DNA of 64,000 nt from Plectosphaerella cucumerina. Lineage: Eukaryota > Ascomycota > Sordariomycetes > Glomerellales > Plectosphaerellaceae. Position 1 is the first letter of the stretch; each line of letters starts with the position of its first letter. Shown piece after piece: positions 32,732-43,130 of this stretch. The notes beneath the pieces were generated by a model. That model had not been told where the DNA came from. It ran no database searches and saw nothing but the letters and a program-made list of their open reading frames with translations. The stretch lies in NCBI GenBank assembly GCA_020746995.1, contig JAGPXD010000001.1:6944001-7008000 (forward strand), in the 5' to 3' direction. The position numbers and the translations under genes are program-made.

Positions 32732-35395
32732 AACGGCGCGTTCCTCGGCGACAATGAGGTTTACCACTGCGCGGATGTCCCGCGAGCTCATGCCGATATG
32801 GCAGGCATAGGTACCAGCATCCACCCGCCACCGTCCGCCCGACCCTGGGCCACCATGCCCGGCGACATCAAACCACGCGACAGCGGTCTGTGGCACAAAC
32901 AACTCGACCTGCCTCTGCTGTCCACTGGGAAGGAACATCTTCTGGAAGGCCGCGAGGGATTTTGGTGCCGCGTCACGACGAAGTTGATGGATCTCGGACG
33001 AGGATGTCACGTATGCCTGAATGACTTCGCTGCCGTCGCACGGCCCGGTGTTGGAAAGTGTCACCCTCACACTCCAACCCGGCTCCCCTTGTGGGCCAGA
33101 GCAAGGCGCTGATGAAGCACCTTCAAGCTCGAACGTGGTATACGACAAGCCATAGCCAAATGCCCACAACGGTTGGATCTCTCTGGCATCGAACCAGCGA
33201 TACCCGACGAGAATGCCCTCGCCATACTTGGCCCTGTCAGTCTCCGGATCGCCCGGGAACCAGCGATGGCTTCCATGGTCCTCGATCCGGCGGGGAAACG
33301 TCACAGGCAGCTTGCCGCACGGGTTGACGTCACCTAACAGAATGTCCGCGACGGCATTACCGCACTCCTGGCCCTGATACCACGCGTGGACAATTGCGGC
33401 GGGTTTTTCCGCCCACGGCATCGCGATAGCGCACGCCGACTGAGTCACGACGACCACGCGGTCGTTCACCGCGCAGACAGCCTCTATGAGCTCGTCCGTC
33501 CGGCCCGGAAGAGACAGCGACGTACGGTCGGACCCCTCGCGCTCCGTGTCGTTGTTGTGGCCCGCGACCAGCACGACGACGTCGGCGGCCCTGGCCGCCT
33601 CAACGGTGCGGCGCCACATCGCGGCCGCGTCGTGCTTGTACAACATACCGACGCGCACGCCTGAGATCTTGTGGAAGAGGGTGTTATCGTGCGGCGGCGT
33701 CGGCGGCGGCGTCACGACGTTGTCAACGCGGATGCGGTACGTGGTGCCGGCGTCGAGCTCCAGGCTAGCAAACTTTTCGACACTACCACAATTCATAAAA
33801 TTGCCGCTGATCTGTGTCCAGTCGGAGTTGTCGATGAGTAGCCTGTCGTCGATGTACAGCTTGGCCTTGCCAGTGTTGGACAGGCTGAACTCGTACAGGC
33901 CAGTGACGCTCGGACGTAGAAGGCCCGATGCTTTGTAGCCGTAACGTGTCCCCTGGAGGCACTCGGGCACATCGCCGTCGCTCATGAAGTACACGAGCGA
34001 ATTCCTCCAGTGTGTGGTGAAGATGATGTCGCCAGCCAGGATCTCATCCCTGTAAAAGTCCACGCGAAACCCTGGGGACCCGTCGTCGCCATTGGTCATG
34101 CAGTCTCCCACCAGTGGCGGCTGCAGGTGGGTGAAGATGCCGCGCTCATGGACAATTTCCATTTTGGGGTTGCGGGCCAAGGCGGCGGATGCGATGGACT
34201 CGAAAGGGGTGGTCGTGTAGTAAGGATTTACAACAGCGCTTCCCGTGCCGCCTGTCGTTGGGTGCTTCGCGTTGGGCCCGATGATGGCTAGCTTGCGGAC
34301 ACCGTCGAAACGGAGGGGTAATAGGCCATTGTTCTTGAGAAGGACGACGCCCTGGCCAGCAGCTTCTCGAACAGTGTTTCTCGTCTCGTTGTCGTCAACC
34401 TCGCCCTCGACGTCGCCCGTCTGCTCGTGTCTGTGTTCGTCACAAGCAGTGGTACCGTTTGTAGCGAGGCCGGAACTCATGCCACCGTCGTCTTGCCGTG
34501 CTTTCTCTAAGAGTCCAGCCGCTTTGAGGAGATTCAGAAGACGCCGCACACTCGGGTCGATGTGCTTGTCTTCCGACACATGGCCGGCCTGCACAGAAAG
34601 CCGCAGAGCATTGCCATAGCGGAGGGGTGGGCCAGGCATCTCCAGGTCTGTGGTGGCGACGATGCTGCCCCTTGTGTCGTTCAGACCGCCCCAGTCGCTC
34701 ATAACGAGCTTGTCAAACCCCCATTCGTGTCGCAGAATGTCGCGGATCAGGAACTTGCTAGTGTCGGCGTGCTCGCCGTTGATCTTGGGATAGGCTGCCA
34801 TAGCGGTCCATGGCTCAGCAGCTAGGGACATGTGGAAAGGCTTGAGGTAGATCTCGCGTAGCGTGCGTTCGTCGATATTTTCGTCCATATTGAAGCGGCG
34901 CGTTTCCTGGTCATTGGCGACGTAGTGCTTCATGCAGGCGCCGACGCCTTCTCTTTGTACACCGCGGATATATGCCGAGGCCATGGCACCCGTGAGGAAA
35001 GGATCCTCGCCGAAATTTTCAAAGTTACGCCCGCCAAAGGGGGACCGGCTGATATTCATGGTGGGCGCTAACAGCACGTGAGCTTTCTTGGCCTTGGTCT
35101 CCGCCCCGAGAATGGCTCCGACTCTCGTGACCATGTCGGGGTCGAAGGTAGCTGCCAGGGAGATGCCGCACGGGATCTGTGTTGTGTGCGTTCCGTCGGT
35201 CCAGCGCGAGCCGCGAACGCCTGCTGGGCCGTCGGTCATTTTGAGACTGCGGATGCCCAAACGAGGAATTTCCTCCGTCTCCCACATGTTCTTCCCGGAG
35301 AGCAGTAGACATTTCTCCTCAAGAGTCAACGAGGCCAACAAGTCGGAAACTTGGGGGTCGCACTTTGATGCTGCCGAGGCCAAGAAAGGGGACAT
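32720..35395 (-). CDS. GH3 beta-glucosidase with PA14 insertion
   Basis: Hydrolyses beta-glucosides to glucose and an aglycone. One exon, 891 residues. The (alpha/beta)8 domain has LKMTDGPAGVRG, GRNFENFGEDP, MKHYVANDQETRRF and the nucleophile Asp234 in VMSDWGGLND. A charged, low-complexity stretch covers residues 301-340. A PA14 domain (about 440-585, PGFRVDFYRDEILAGD onward) interrupts the second domain, as in group-I fungal enzymes specific for short or aryl glucosides. The C-terminus is a fibronectin-III-like domain. No signal peptide is seen, so it may act in the cytosol on imported glucosides. I chose ATG 35395. A TATA box 108 bp upstream argues against the longer frame through the repeats at 35631-35699. 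Confidence 0.93.
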   Translation of the reverse strand: MSPFLASAASKCDPQVSDLLASLTLEEKCLLLSGKNMWETEEIPRLGIRSLKMTDGPAGVRGSRWTDGTHTTQIPCGISLAATFDPDMVTRVGAILGAETKAKKAHVLLAPTMNISRSPFGGRNFENFGEDPFLTGAMASAYIRGVQREGVGACMKHYVANDQETRRFNMDENIDERTLREIYLKPFHMSLAAEPWTAMAAYPKINGEHADTSKFLIRDILRHEWGFDKLVMSDWGGLNDTRGSIVATTDLEMPGPPLRYGNALRLSVQAGHVSEDKHIDPSVRRLLNLLKAAGLLEKARQDDGGMSSGLATNGTTACDEHRHEQTGDVEGEVDDNETRNTVREAAGQGVVLLKNNGLLPLRFDGVRKLAIIGPNAKHPTTGGTGSAVVNPYYTTTPFESIASAALARNPKMEIVHERGIFTHLQPPLVGDCMTNGDDGSPGFRVDFYRDEILAGDIIFTTHWRNSLVYFMSDGDVPECLQGTRYGYKASGLLRPSVTGLYEFSLSNTGKAKLYIDDRLLIDNSDWTQISGNFMNCGSVEKFASLELDAGTTYRIRVDNVVTPPPTPPHDNTLFHKISGVRVGMLYKHDAAAMWRRTVEAARAADVVVLVAGHNNDTEREGSDRTSLSLPGRTDELIEAVCAVNDRVVVVTQSACAIAMPWAEKPAAIVHAWYQGQECGNAVADILLGDVNPCGKLPVTFPRRIEDHGSHRWFPGDPETDRAKYGEGILVGYRWFDAREIQPLWAFGYGLSYTTFELEGASSAPCSGPQGEPGWSVRVTLSNTGPCDGSEVIQAYVTSSSEIHQLRRDAAPKSLAAFQKMFLPSGQQRQVELFVPQTAVAWFDVAGHGGPGSGGRWRVDAGTYACHIGMSSRDIRAVVNLIVAEERAVLPQ

Positions 35396-35502
35396 GGTGA
35401 TAAGAGGAACGGGGAGTAGCGACTGCGGTGTTGTTGGTGAAGATGGCGAAGACCTCCTCGGTGAGGATTCTGGATCGTTGACTGTATTGCAACCCCTGAA
35501 GA

Positions 35503-35510
35503 TATTTATA
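35503..35510 (-). promoter_or_regulatory. TATA box of the beta-glucosidase
   Basis: The minus strand reads TATAAATA 108 bp before ATG 35395, a full-consensus box. Confidence 0.6.
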
Positions 35511-35630
35511 AGATGACATACTAGGTACATACAGACGCATGTCGCCGATATCGATTCCCCGATCGGCACCCGCATCGACATCGACTGCAAACAGCCGAGC
35601 CCGCCCTTTTCCGCACGTCCCGCTGTACCC

Positions 35631-35699
35631 GCCCGCCGGTCCCGCCTGTCCCGCCGGTCCCGCCTGTCCCGCCGGTCCCGCCTGTCCCGCCTGTCCCGT
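35631..35699. repeat. Minisatellite, alternating 9-bp units TCCCGCCGG / TCCCGCCTG
   Basis: About seven units of 9 bp arranged mostly as an 18-bp alternation. It lies about 130 bp beyond the TATA box of the beta-glucosidase. Its open minus-strand frame (Arg-Asp-Arg repeats) is not a real protein part. Confidence 0.8.
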
Positions 35700-36217
35700 T
35701 CAAGTCCGTAAACTTGGTCCGCCATCCACATAGTCATGCGTTATATTGCTCGGTGGTATCGCCGGTACGCATGCAAGCGTGCCGCTGGCAGAGGGATTAA
35801 TCTCGGTCGGAATGGAGTTCGAGGTCACAGCCACGACGAACGACCATTTCTTTGTCAATCCGATGAAGTAGGTTGTTGGAGGCGGGAAATCTGGCGTGGT
35901 CCCCAGTGGCCGGCACCTCGCGTATGAAGCCACAACTGGGCAAAAGTTGCAGGTTGATCATGGACGGGTGGCCTTGCGAAGGGCGCGGCGGTAGCGGAAA
36001 CGGGCGGGGATTGTAACGTCGTCAACAAGGAGAAGTCAGAGTAGGCCATCTCGTGGTCGTCACAACCAAGTTGTCAACGCACTCTCGAACAGGTTGATAT
36101 TATACGGATTGTCTGTCCTGCGGTCTGTAAATAGTGTGAAGCTGGAGTTCTTGAGAAGAGTGGCCTTTGTGTACCGCTGTGACCCGTTGTGAAGCTGGGA
36201 TACCTGGGTCAAATGTT

Positions 36218-37462
36218 CTACCTACTCTTTGCCAAGGCGAGGAACGCCATCGCCATATCGTCCCGCAAATCTTCCCAGTTTTCAACGCCAATAGAGAAAC
36301 GAAGCAATGTAGCATCGATTCTTGCGTCGCTCATACGCCGCCACTCCACCAAGCTTTCAACGCCTCCAAGACTTGTGGCGTGGTGGAAAAGCCGGAGCTT
36401 GCTTGGAAGCTGGCGAGCGTCTTCCTCCGTCTTCATCCAGAGGGCAAATACAGGACCAAACCCATTCGGCATCTGGGTACGTAGCCAGCCGTTTTTGATA
36501 TCGTCAGCTTGCAAGCTGGCGTGAACAATTTTATCCACAACCTGGCGCGCAGCAAGTTCGACGGGACCGCAGGCTGTAGTAGCTGAAGTCAGGCTGGAAT
36601 GCAGCCAGTTGACCAGTAGCTCCGCATTTCGGCTCTGGGCTTGGACGCGTAGGTGGAGAGTACGCAAACTGCGCAAACCCAACCAACTTTCCATATTCCC
36701 CATGACGTTGCCAAGACAGCTGCGCTCCTGTAAAAGCTCCCAGAACCAGCTCTCTCGTTCTTTTGATACGGCCAGGACGCCGCAGAGCATATCGCTGTGA
36801 CCGCCGATATACTTGGTACCGCTGTGCATAACTACATCGGCGCCAAGAGCTAGGGGGTCTTGCAAGCCCGGCGGCCCAAAGGTCGAGTCGACAGTGAGGT
36901 ATGCACCTCGTTTGTGGGCCTTCTCGGCGAAGGCCTTGATATTGTAGGCCTCTCCATAGGGATTGAGTGGCGTTTCCATGTGAACCACGTCGCCCTTGCC
37001 GAGGCCAAGCTCGTCCCAGGATGACTCGTCATGTAGGTCGGCCAGTTTCAGCCCGTGCATCTTGGTGTGTAGTGCCAAAACCCCGTGGCAACCGTGATAA
37101 CCACCCACGCGGTTCTGGCCGATGGCAACCACGTTAGGTCTGAGGTAAACCATCATGGCGTGAAAGGCGGCGAGGCCTGATGTGTATGTGACAGCGTGAC
37201 CGCGCAGAAGACTCGATAGAACTGCCTCGAGGCGGGTGGTGTTTGGAGCCGACTCCCGACTATAGACCGGAGGAAAATTGGTTGTCTCGGGCTTTGGGAG
37301 CTCGTGCTCGGGCACAAGCTCGTCTGGATTGTCCGCGTAACGGTATGTTGTCGAGACATGAAGTGCGGGAGCGACGTCGGTATCGTTATTAAGCCAATCA
37401 TCACCGTGAACCGCAAGGGTTTCGGGACGATAGCGCTGCGAGATGTTGCCTTGAGGATCCAT
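36218..37462 (-). CDS. Cys/Met-metabolism PLP enzyme (cystathionine gamma-synthase/lyase-like)
   Basis: A fold-type I PLP enzyme that replaces or eliminates at the beta or gamma carbon of sulfur or related amino acids. Intronless, 414 residues. Motifs: APALHVSTTYRY, YSRESAPNTTRLEAVL, TYTSGLAAFHAMM, VHMETPLNPYGE, DSTFGPPGL, and the PLP Lys217 in VMHSGTKYIGGHSDM. It is a divergent member: the usual Tyr-Gly-Gly-Thr loop is replaced by GGYHGCHGVLALH. The open frame reaches 37552, but ATG 37462 begins MDPQGNISQRYRPETLAVHG, which fits the family. Substrate unknown. It is head-to-head (800 bp) with the VAO-type oxidase. Confidence 0.9.
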   Translation of the reverse strand: MDPQGNISQRYRPETLAVHGDDWLNNDTDVAPALHVSTTYRYADNPDELVPEHELPKPETTNFPPVYSRESAPNTTRLEAVLSSLLRGHAVTYTSGLAAFHAMMVYLRPNVVAIGQNRVGGYHGCHGVLALHTKMHGLKLADLHDESSWDELGLGKGDVVHMETPLNPYGEAYNIKAFAEKAHKRGAYLTVDSTFGPPGLQDPLALGADVVMHSGTKYIGGHSDMLCGVLAVSKERESWFWELLQERSCLGNVMGNMESWLGLRSLRTLHLRVQAQSRNAELLVNWLHSSLTSATTACGPVELAARQVVDKIVHASLQADDIKNGWLRTQMPNGFGPVFALWMKTEEDARQLPSKLRLFHHATSLGGVESLVEWRRMSDARIDATLLRFSIGVENWEDLRDDMAMAFLALAKSR

Positions 37463-38262
37463 ATTCAACGGGGCGAGTAAACTGGGAAGAGTTGTGGAAA
37501 AGGTGAGGAAGCTATCAGAGCTATAAGAGTTTGCCCTTGACGTGGCACGCAACCCCGGGGATCCTGATGCATGCTTTCACCGAAAACACATCGTGGCGGC
37601 AACGCCGCACGCCCTTCTTTCGACAAGACCACATGATATTGACATTCACCCTAGTTTAGCTTGAGATCGGGAGGCTCAAAGAGGACGTCTTTGGGAAGGA
37701 GGTGCATGACGGTAAACTTTTAGGGGCTTAGCGTACATGTAAGTGTCCACTCGAGTTAGCCACAGTGTGAGCTCAAGGGTCAGCGCAAGATCTAGAACCG
37801 GGAAGAACCGAAGCAACTTCCTGGCTCTCACCCCGCGCAGGAAATCCCTTGAGCTCCAAAGTCTCCCCATCGTCATCTACCTACTCTAGCTCTACGGGGC
37901 GATCCCACTCCGACCCCGTGAGGATCCACTAGGATCCTGGAGAAGGCGGGGTGAGCTGCCCCTCGGACCAGACATCTCGGTGGCGACGTTGGTGGCGACG
38001 TCGGTGGCGACGACCGTGGCGACGACGATAGCACGGAACACCGCACTTCCTCATCACGGTGGAGATGGGGTGGTTCGATTAGACTCCCAGAAGAATAATC
38101 GGGCCAGACAGGCGACCGCCCTGATAACCGAGAGATAGATTAATATACAACGTGCGCTTAGCCGTATCTTCACCGCGACACCACTCAGTCTTGGATCAGT
38201 CCAGAACACAAAAGTCGCGCTCAGATCTTCGTTTTCGCATCATTACTGCCACTCCAGTTAAC
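37463..38262. other. Divergent promoter, PLP enzyme / VAO-type oxidase
   Basis: 800 bp. It contains a 12-bp tandem array (37979-38026), an inverted AGGATC/GATCCT pair near 37921-37938 and AT-rich ATTAATATAC about 120 bp before ATG 38263. Confidence 0.55.
37979..38026. repeat. Tandem array, 12-bp unit GGTGGCGACGTY, four copies
   Basis: Four contiguous units: GGTGGCGACGTT, GGTGGCGACGTC, GGTGGCGACGAC and CGTGGCGACGAC. They lie in a divergent promoter. Confidence 0.8.
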
Positions 38263-40274
38263 ATGGCGTCGACTAACACACAGCCACGGTATCCTGATTT
38301 CCCGGAGGCAGGCCAGAAGCATCGTAAAATATTCGACAGCACTTTGCTCCGTGCCCTACAGCCTGTGTTGCCTCCAGGCCTGGACCAAGCCCAATTTGAC
38401 CGCGCTGTCAGCGAACTCGTCAAACAGCTAGGTGCCGACAGCGTGTTCGTTGGGGAGGCGCTCCGGGATTATGTCGATCCCTTTGAGCTCTGGGAGGTCG
38501 AAGGCCAGCGAAGGATTCCTAGCGCTGCTGTGCTGTGAGTTTGGCCGAGCCATCCGCCAAGAGCAAACCCGGAAACTGACGAATCCGTAGACCTCGCTCT
38601 GTGGCAGAAATACAGAGTGTCCTTCAAATCGCGCGCACCTACAAGCTGCCACTGTGGACATTCTCCCAGGGGAAGAACTTTGGGTGAGCAAACTTGCCCA
38701 TGTGGCAACGGCTTGGGAGCTTACAATTTCCAGATATGGTGGACCTGCGCCGATCGTGAATGGCTCAGTTGCGGTCGATCTTCACAGGCTCAACAAGATC
38801 ATCAAGGTCGACGATCAACTCTGCTATGCCGTGGTGGAGCCCGGCGTGAGCTTTCTGGACATGAACGACCATTGCGTTAAGAATGGCTTGAAGCTGTGGC
38901 CCAGTGGCCCTTCACTGCCATGGGGGAGCATGATTGGAAATGTGAGCCTCCCTCATCCAGCGCCAGAGGGGAAGCTAACCTTCCATCGCAGACGCTGGAC
39001 CGTGGCATGGGTTTCCTCCCGACGGGTGTTCATCACCATCACATCGCGGGGCTGGAGGTGCTCCTTGCCAATGGCGAGGTCATCCGCACTGGGCAGTTTG
39101 CAATCAGCGACTCGGAAACGGCTCATTTGTCCAAGCACAGTTTCGGCCCCTCTCTCGAAGGTCTATTTATCCAGAGCAATCTCGGGATCGTCACAAAGAT
39201 GGGTATCTGGCTCACTCCACGACCCCAGTCCTACATGTTTTGCAAGCTCCAAATGCCGGAAAGAGACGACATCAAGACGATCGTGGACGTCCTCGGTCCG
39301 CTGCGCCGGAATGGTGTCATCGACTCTACGACCTGGGGTGGTAGCGCATCCGAGTTTATTGCCATGCGCTTCAAGCGTGCGGAAGTATGGGAGGGTGAAG
39401 GGCCGATACCCGACTGGCGCCTCAGAGAGCTGCTGACCAAATTTGGCCTTGGGTTCTGGACGGTCCACTTTGGTCTTTACGGTCCCGAAGAAGTCATCAA
39501 AGCCCATTTCAACGAAATCAAGAAGGTCGTCGAGGAACAAGCTCCGACCGGGAAATTGACGGCCAATCTCTACTCGGACAAGAGCGCCGAGTTGCTCACC
39601 GGAGACGTACTCGCCGAGGGTGATCTCGATTTGTTCATCAACAAGCCGGGTTTCCAGGCCATGGAAGTTCTCAAGTTCAATCTACCCCTTGATGATACCG
39701 ATTGCGTTCCCGCACACAGGGACTTTGCCCCCATCATGCCGGCCGTCGGAGCAACAGTCCTGGACTGGGTCAAGACTTCGCAGGAGATCTGCGAGGCGGA
39801 AGGATTCGATCTGTTCTGCGACTTCTTCCTCCAGGAGCGGAGTGTCATTTTCATCTACCTAACGACACTCGACAAGGCCAATGAAAAGCAGCGCAAAGCG
39901 CTCGAGAAGATCACGACAAGATTCCACGAGGAGGCAAGGAAGAGGAAGTTTGCGGCATACCGAACCCACATTCTGGACATGGGTCAGTCACACGTGTTGT
40001 GTGAAAAGGCCTTGAGATGCTGATTTCGTGTTCTGCAGATCGCAATGCGCAGGCGTTTGATTTCAACAATCATTCCTATCGACGTTTTGTTGAAACTCTG
40101 AAGGTGAGGATCTCGAATTTACCCCGGTATCAACTTTTCGGTTGTGTCCTGACACCGAGACCATAGGATACTCTGGATCCAAGGGGGATCTTGTCCCCCG
40201 GGAAGCAAGGCATATGGCCACAGAGATTCCGCACTGGAAGGACTGACAATTCTGGATACAATCCCAGCCTTTGA
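38263..40274 (+). CDS. FAD-dependent oxidase, vanillyl-alcohol oxidase (VAO) / 4-alkylphenol oxidase type
   Basis: Oxidises para-substituted phenols such as vanillyl alcohol, eugenol or 4-alkylphenols, with O2 as acceptor. Six exons (38263-38534, 38591-38683, 38734-38941, 38992-39982, 40039-40103, 40167-40274) give 578 residues. The PCMH-type FAD domain includes LPLWTFSQGKNFGYGG, the pyrophosphate loop, then CYAVVEPGVSFLDMND and TLDRGMGFLPTGVHHHH. The substrate domain ends in DTLDPRGILSPGKQGIWP, the family C-terminus. All five introns keep the frame. Length, order and the TLDRG..PTGVHHHH segment separate it from plain D-lactate dehydrogenases. It is likely peroxisomal or cytosolic, with no signal peptide. 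It would produce aldehydes for the neighbouring aldehyde dehydrogenases. Confidence 0.88.
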
Positions 40275-40625
40275 TTCAGGATAGATCTGAGCCATTGGAT
40301 ATGGCACAATGGTAGGATGGAGAGACAATGAGTCTCTGAACTTGTCGGACTAGTCCCACATTTGCTCTATTTGGGAGAAAACTGTTAGAACCTACTTATT
40401 CTGTCTCATCATCCCCTTGTACGTGCAATGGCTGGAACCGTGAAGTGACATAGATGATACAAGTATGAAATCTCTGAGTAACTTGAAATTGTTCCATGCT
40501 GGTGAAGTCCAGAAACAATGACCAGGCCATTCGCCATGCTGGTGAAGTCCAGAAACAATGATCAGGCCATTCGCAGATGTATCAAATTGCGCAAAAGAAA
40601 GACAGCCAAGGGCTTGACTAGAATT
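40275..40625. other. Convergent intergenic region, 351 bp
   Basis: Between the VAO stop and the P450 stop. It holds a 40-bp direct tandem duplication (40494-40573). Confidence 0.65.
40494..40573. repeat. Tandem duplication, 40-bp unit, two copies
   Basis: Copies 40494-40533 and 40534-40573 differ at one base (GACCAGG versus GATCAGG), so the duplication is recent. It lies in the 3' flank shared by the VAO and P450 genes. Confidence 0.9.
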
Positions 40626-42331
40626 CTACAAAGCCTTCACATCTAGGAATAGATGGCGTCCCTTTGGCCGAATTGTCCATGCATCATACATATGCATATC
40701 ATCCTCGTTCATCTTGCTGCTCAGACTGAAGTCTAGCCGCCGTACCAAGCGTGAAACGCCAAGGTAGAGCTCCGTCTTCGCCAGCGTCTGCCCCATGCAG
40801 TTCCTCGGGCCGACACCATACGGAGTCAAAGCCGCATTAGCATCATCAAGGTTGATGGCTTGGCTCACCTCATCACCCTCAAGCCAGCGTTCGGGAATGA
40901 ACTCGTCCGGCTTCGGGAAGAGGGTCGAGTCGCGATGATGAACGTAATTCTGCATGCCGACAATTGTCCCAGGCGGCAGTACGAAGTCAGTATCGACGAC
41001 CTCGAGTGGCTGTCCCAGGATCCGCGGAAGAGTGGACATGATAGCGGGGAAAACCCGGTATGTCTCTTTGATGACAGCAGAAAGATACGGCAAGGCCATG
41101 AGCTCCGACAAGGAATCGCCGGCGTCCTTGAGTTCCTCTCGCAGTCGTTCTTGGACGCGCCGTCCCTCTGGGCGTGAGAGCGCATATGTCAGGTAGGTGA
41201 AAGTGTGAGCGCTGACACTACTCCCTGCGAGAACAATGCCCATGGCCTCTTCCAAGGCCTCCCGAAAGGTATAGCTCCTGCCGAGGTGTTTATTTTGTGC
41301 TTCCAGGAGGGGCCCAACGCCGAGCTTTGCTTTCGCCTCGGCGTCCTGGTCTTGACCCTGGAAATCCTTCAGCATGTCAGCTGTTAATGTTTCCCACTCG
41401 GCGAAAGCTTTGTAGGCATGGCCAAGAGGTCCCGGGATCATGGTTCGATGCCTGAACCTCTGAAGCCAAGGGATGAGGATGTTGGCGAAGAAAGAGGGAG
41501 GGCTTGACTCCAGTGCTTCCAACAGGTGGATCATTTGACTTGGATCATCCGGAATGTCGACATTGACGAGGACTTTAGTTATGATCTCCAGGCCCCAGGC
41601 ACCGAACAGGTCGTAGGCGTCCGTAGTATGAGTGTGAGACTTCGAAGCAGACTTGAGAATTCGGTCGATGAGCATGTCGGTTCTTTCCAAAATAGTAGAG
41701 TAGTGAGTAACGATTTCCCTTTGGGAGTAGGTCTTTGCTTGGAGTACCCGGCGGGCGGAATGATCCATAGGATCACTTCGATAGAGTCAGCAACAATAGG
41801 GTTATTCATGAGGAACACACGCACGTTACAGAAAACACGTTCCCATGCCCAAGGAATGAGAACGGAAGGTAGAACTGGGGGTCTTTCAGTGCCTTTTTGT
41901 CGGTGTATATGCGTCGGTACATTCTCCAGTCTGACAGTGAGACCTCATTAGGTCCGATGCGCACGACTGGGCCATATCTCCGATGCAGTTCTCTGAGCCT
42001 CTGCGTCCCACACTTGTCAGCTGGAATCTTATGGCCGTGGATGGAAGACTTACGTAGACTCGGTCAAACCTGAAGGTAGATAAAAGAAAATACTTGTTGG
42101 TGATCTTGGCCAAGAAGGGGCCAGGGACAGGACGGAGAGGATGGAAAAGTAGCCGGTATGCACACTGCGGTAGAGTGTTAGCTGCACTGCTCTGGGAATC
42201 AGCTGGCCAGTCACTTGAAGGCGCACTTTGATCAATGAGGTGAGCAGCAGGATGCTGATAATCCCCACACAAGCAGTGGTCGGAAGGGACTGCTGGGTGC
42301 GGTGGATGATAGTTTCGTGGATGCTAGGCAT
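40626..42331 (-). CDS. Cytochrome P450 with atypical I-helix
   Basis: A membrane-anchored heme monooxygenase. Four exons (42227-42331, 42054-42164, 41825-42000, 40626-41775) give 513 residues. The N-terminal anchor VGIISILLLTSLIK is followed by the Pro-rich hinge HPLRPVPGPF and RRYGPVVRIGPNEVS. The ExxR motif is KETYR (about 368-371) and the heme loop is TPYGVGPRNCMGQTLA with Cys457; Tyr replaces the usual Phe. The I-helix reads LAGSSVSAHTFTYL where relatives have an Asp/Glu-Thr pair, so the usual acid-alcohol pair for O2 activation is missing. It is head-to-head with the TRI12-type pump. Family assignment is firm; substrate unknown. Confidence 0.9.
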
Positions 42332-43130
42332 GGTCTTGGCTTGGGAAGGATGCTTCAAAAAGGTTTTGGTCTTGGGTGATGCGGAGAAGGTGGATTGATG
42401 AGATTCCAAGTCAAATGAAAAAAAATGTGTCGGCATCTCCCTCAGTTATCAGCCGTCAATAGATGCCAACTTTTGGAATGAGGACTCATCCGATTGCTGC
42501 TACAGGTGTGCCCGATGCTTATTCGAGCGGTCAGGTGGCACCTGGGGAAGTTCCCCGCGTTTCGGCTGTCTGGGTGGGGATTCCCGGCCCTAGAAGCGCC
42601 ACTCCCCACCAAGCAAGCCTGGGGCTTGACATGTAAGGGATTCTAGGCCAAGTCTGTTCTCCAACCATCAGTGAGTCCAAACTCATAGTACCAGAGTCTC
42701 AGGGGCTTCTTTCTCACTCCGTATAATTGGATTCCTCACGGGGTCCACTCTTGGCAGTAACTCTGGGCTACAGGTGGCGAAGTGGGTGGCACAGTTCTCT
42801 TCCCGTTGTTGTTGCTCTTCATTTTGTGCTGGTCTGCCTCGCGGCTCTGCATCCGAGCCGAACTGGGGTACTTACTAAGTAGGTGGGGACAATGTCGCCG
42901 ACGTCGTGCTCCATGGGAGCCACTTCCTGGCGCCAGCCGAGAATTTGGATACCAGAGAGACACGCGCTGGCGTGTACATCAAGGAGATATATGATAAATA
43001 TCATGTTTCCCTTCCCTCAAAGCTCATCTCGGAACTGTGCAATCGTTGACAGCCATTGAAATCACTGGTAACCCTTATTAATATTCGCATTTTTTCGAGT
43101 CAGGGTCGACTACCCGTCCGTCCTCACGCC
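42332..43130. other. Divergent promoter, P450 / TRI12-type pump
   Basis: 799 bp. It holds the CCCCACCAAGC element (42604-42614), a nearby GGTGGGGATT (42573-42582) and a palindrome-like GGTGGCACC at 42535-42543. AT-rich TATA-like runs are at about 42985-43000. Confidence 0.6.
42604..42614 (+). promoter_or_regulatory. Shared element CCCCACCAAGC, copy 1
   Basis: An 11-bp match to the element also found at 50740-50750 (one change), 56151-56160 and 62909-62919 (reverse). Its GTGGGG core also fits the CreA/CRE1 consensus SYGGRG, so carbon repression is one explanation. Confidence 0.5.

Larger units (their letters stand above)
35396..36217. other. Intergenic region, 822 bp
   Basis: Beta-glucosidase promoter side, with a strong TATA box (35503-35510), a 9/18-bp minisatellite (35631-35699) and the 3' flank of the PLP enzyme. 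No gene. Confidence 0.6.

Noticed and set aside
35396..35737. N-terminal extension of the beta-glucosidase with Arg-Asp-Arg repeats
   Set aside because: It is a read-through of a minisatellite, a full TATA box lies inside it, and GH3 enzymes start near ATG 35395.
36345..36353. CCACCAAGC inside the PLP enzyme as a fifth shared element
   Set aside because: It lies in coding sequence and lacks the leading C bases, so I do not count it.
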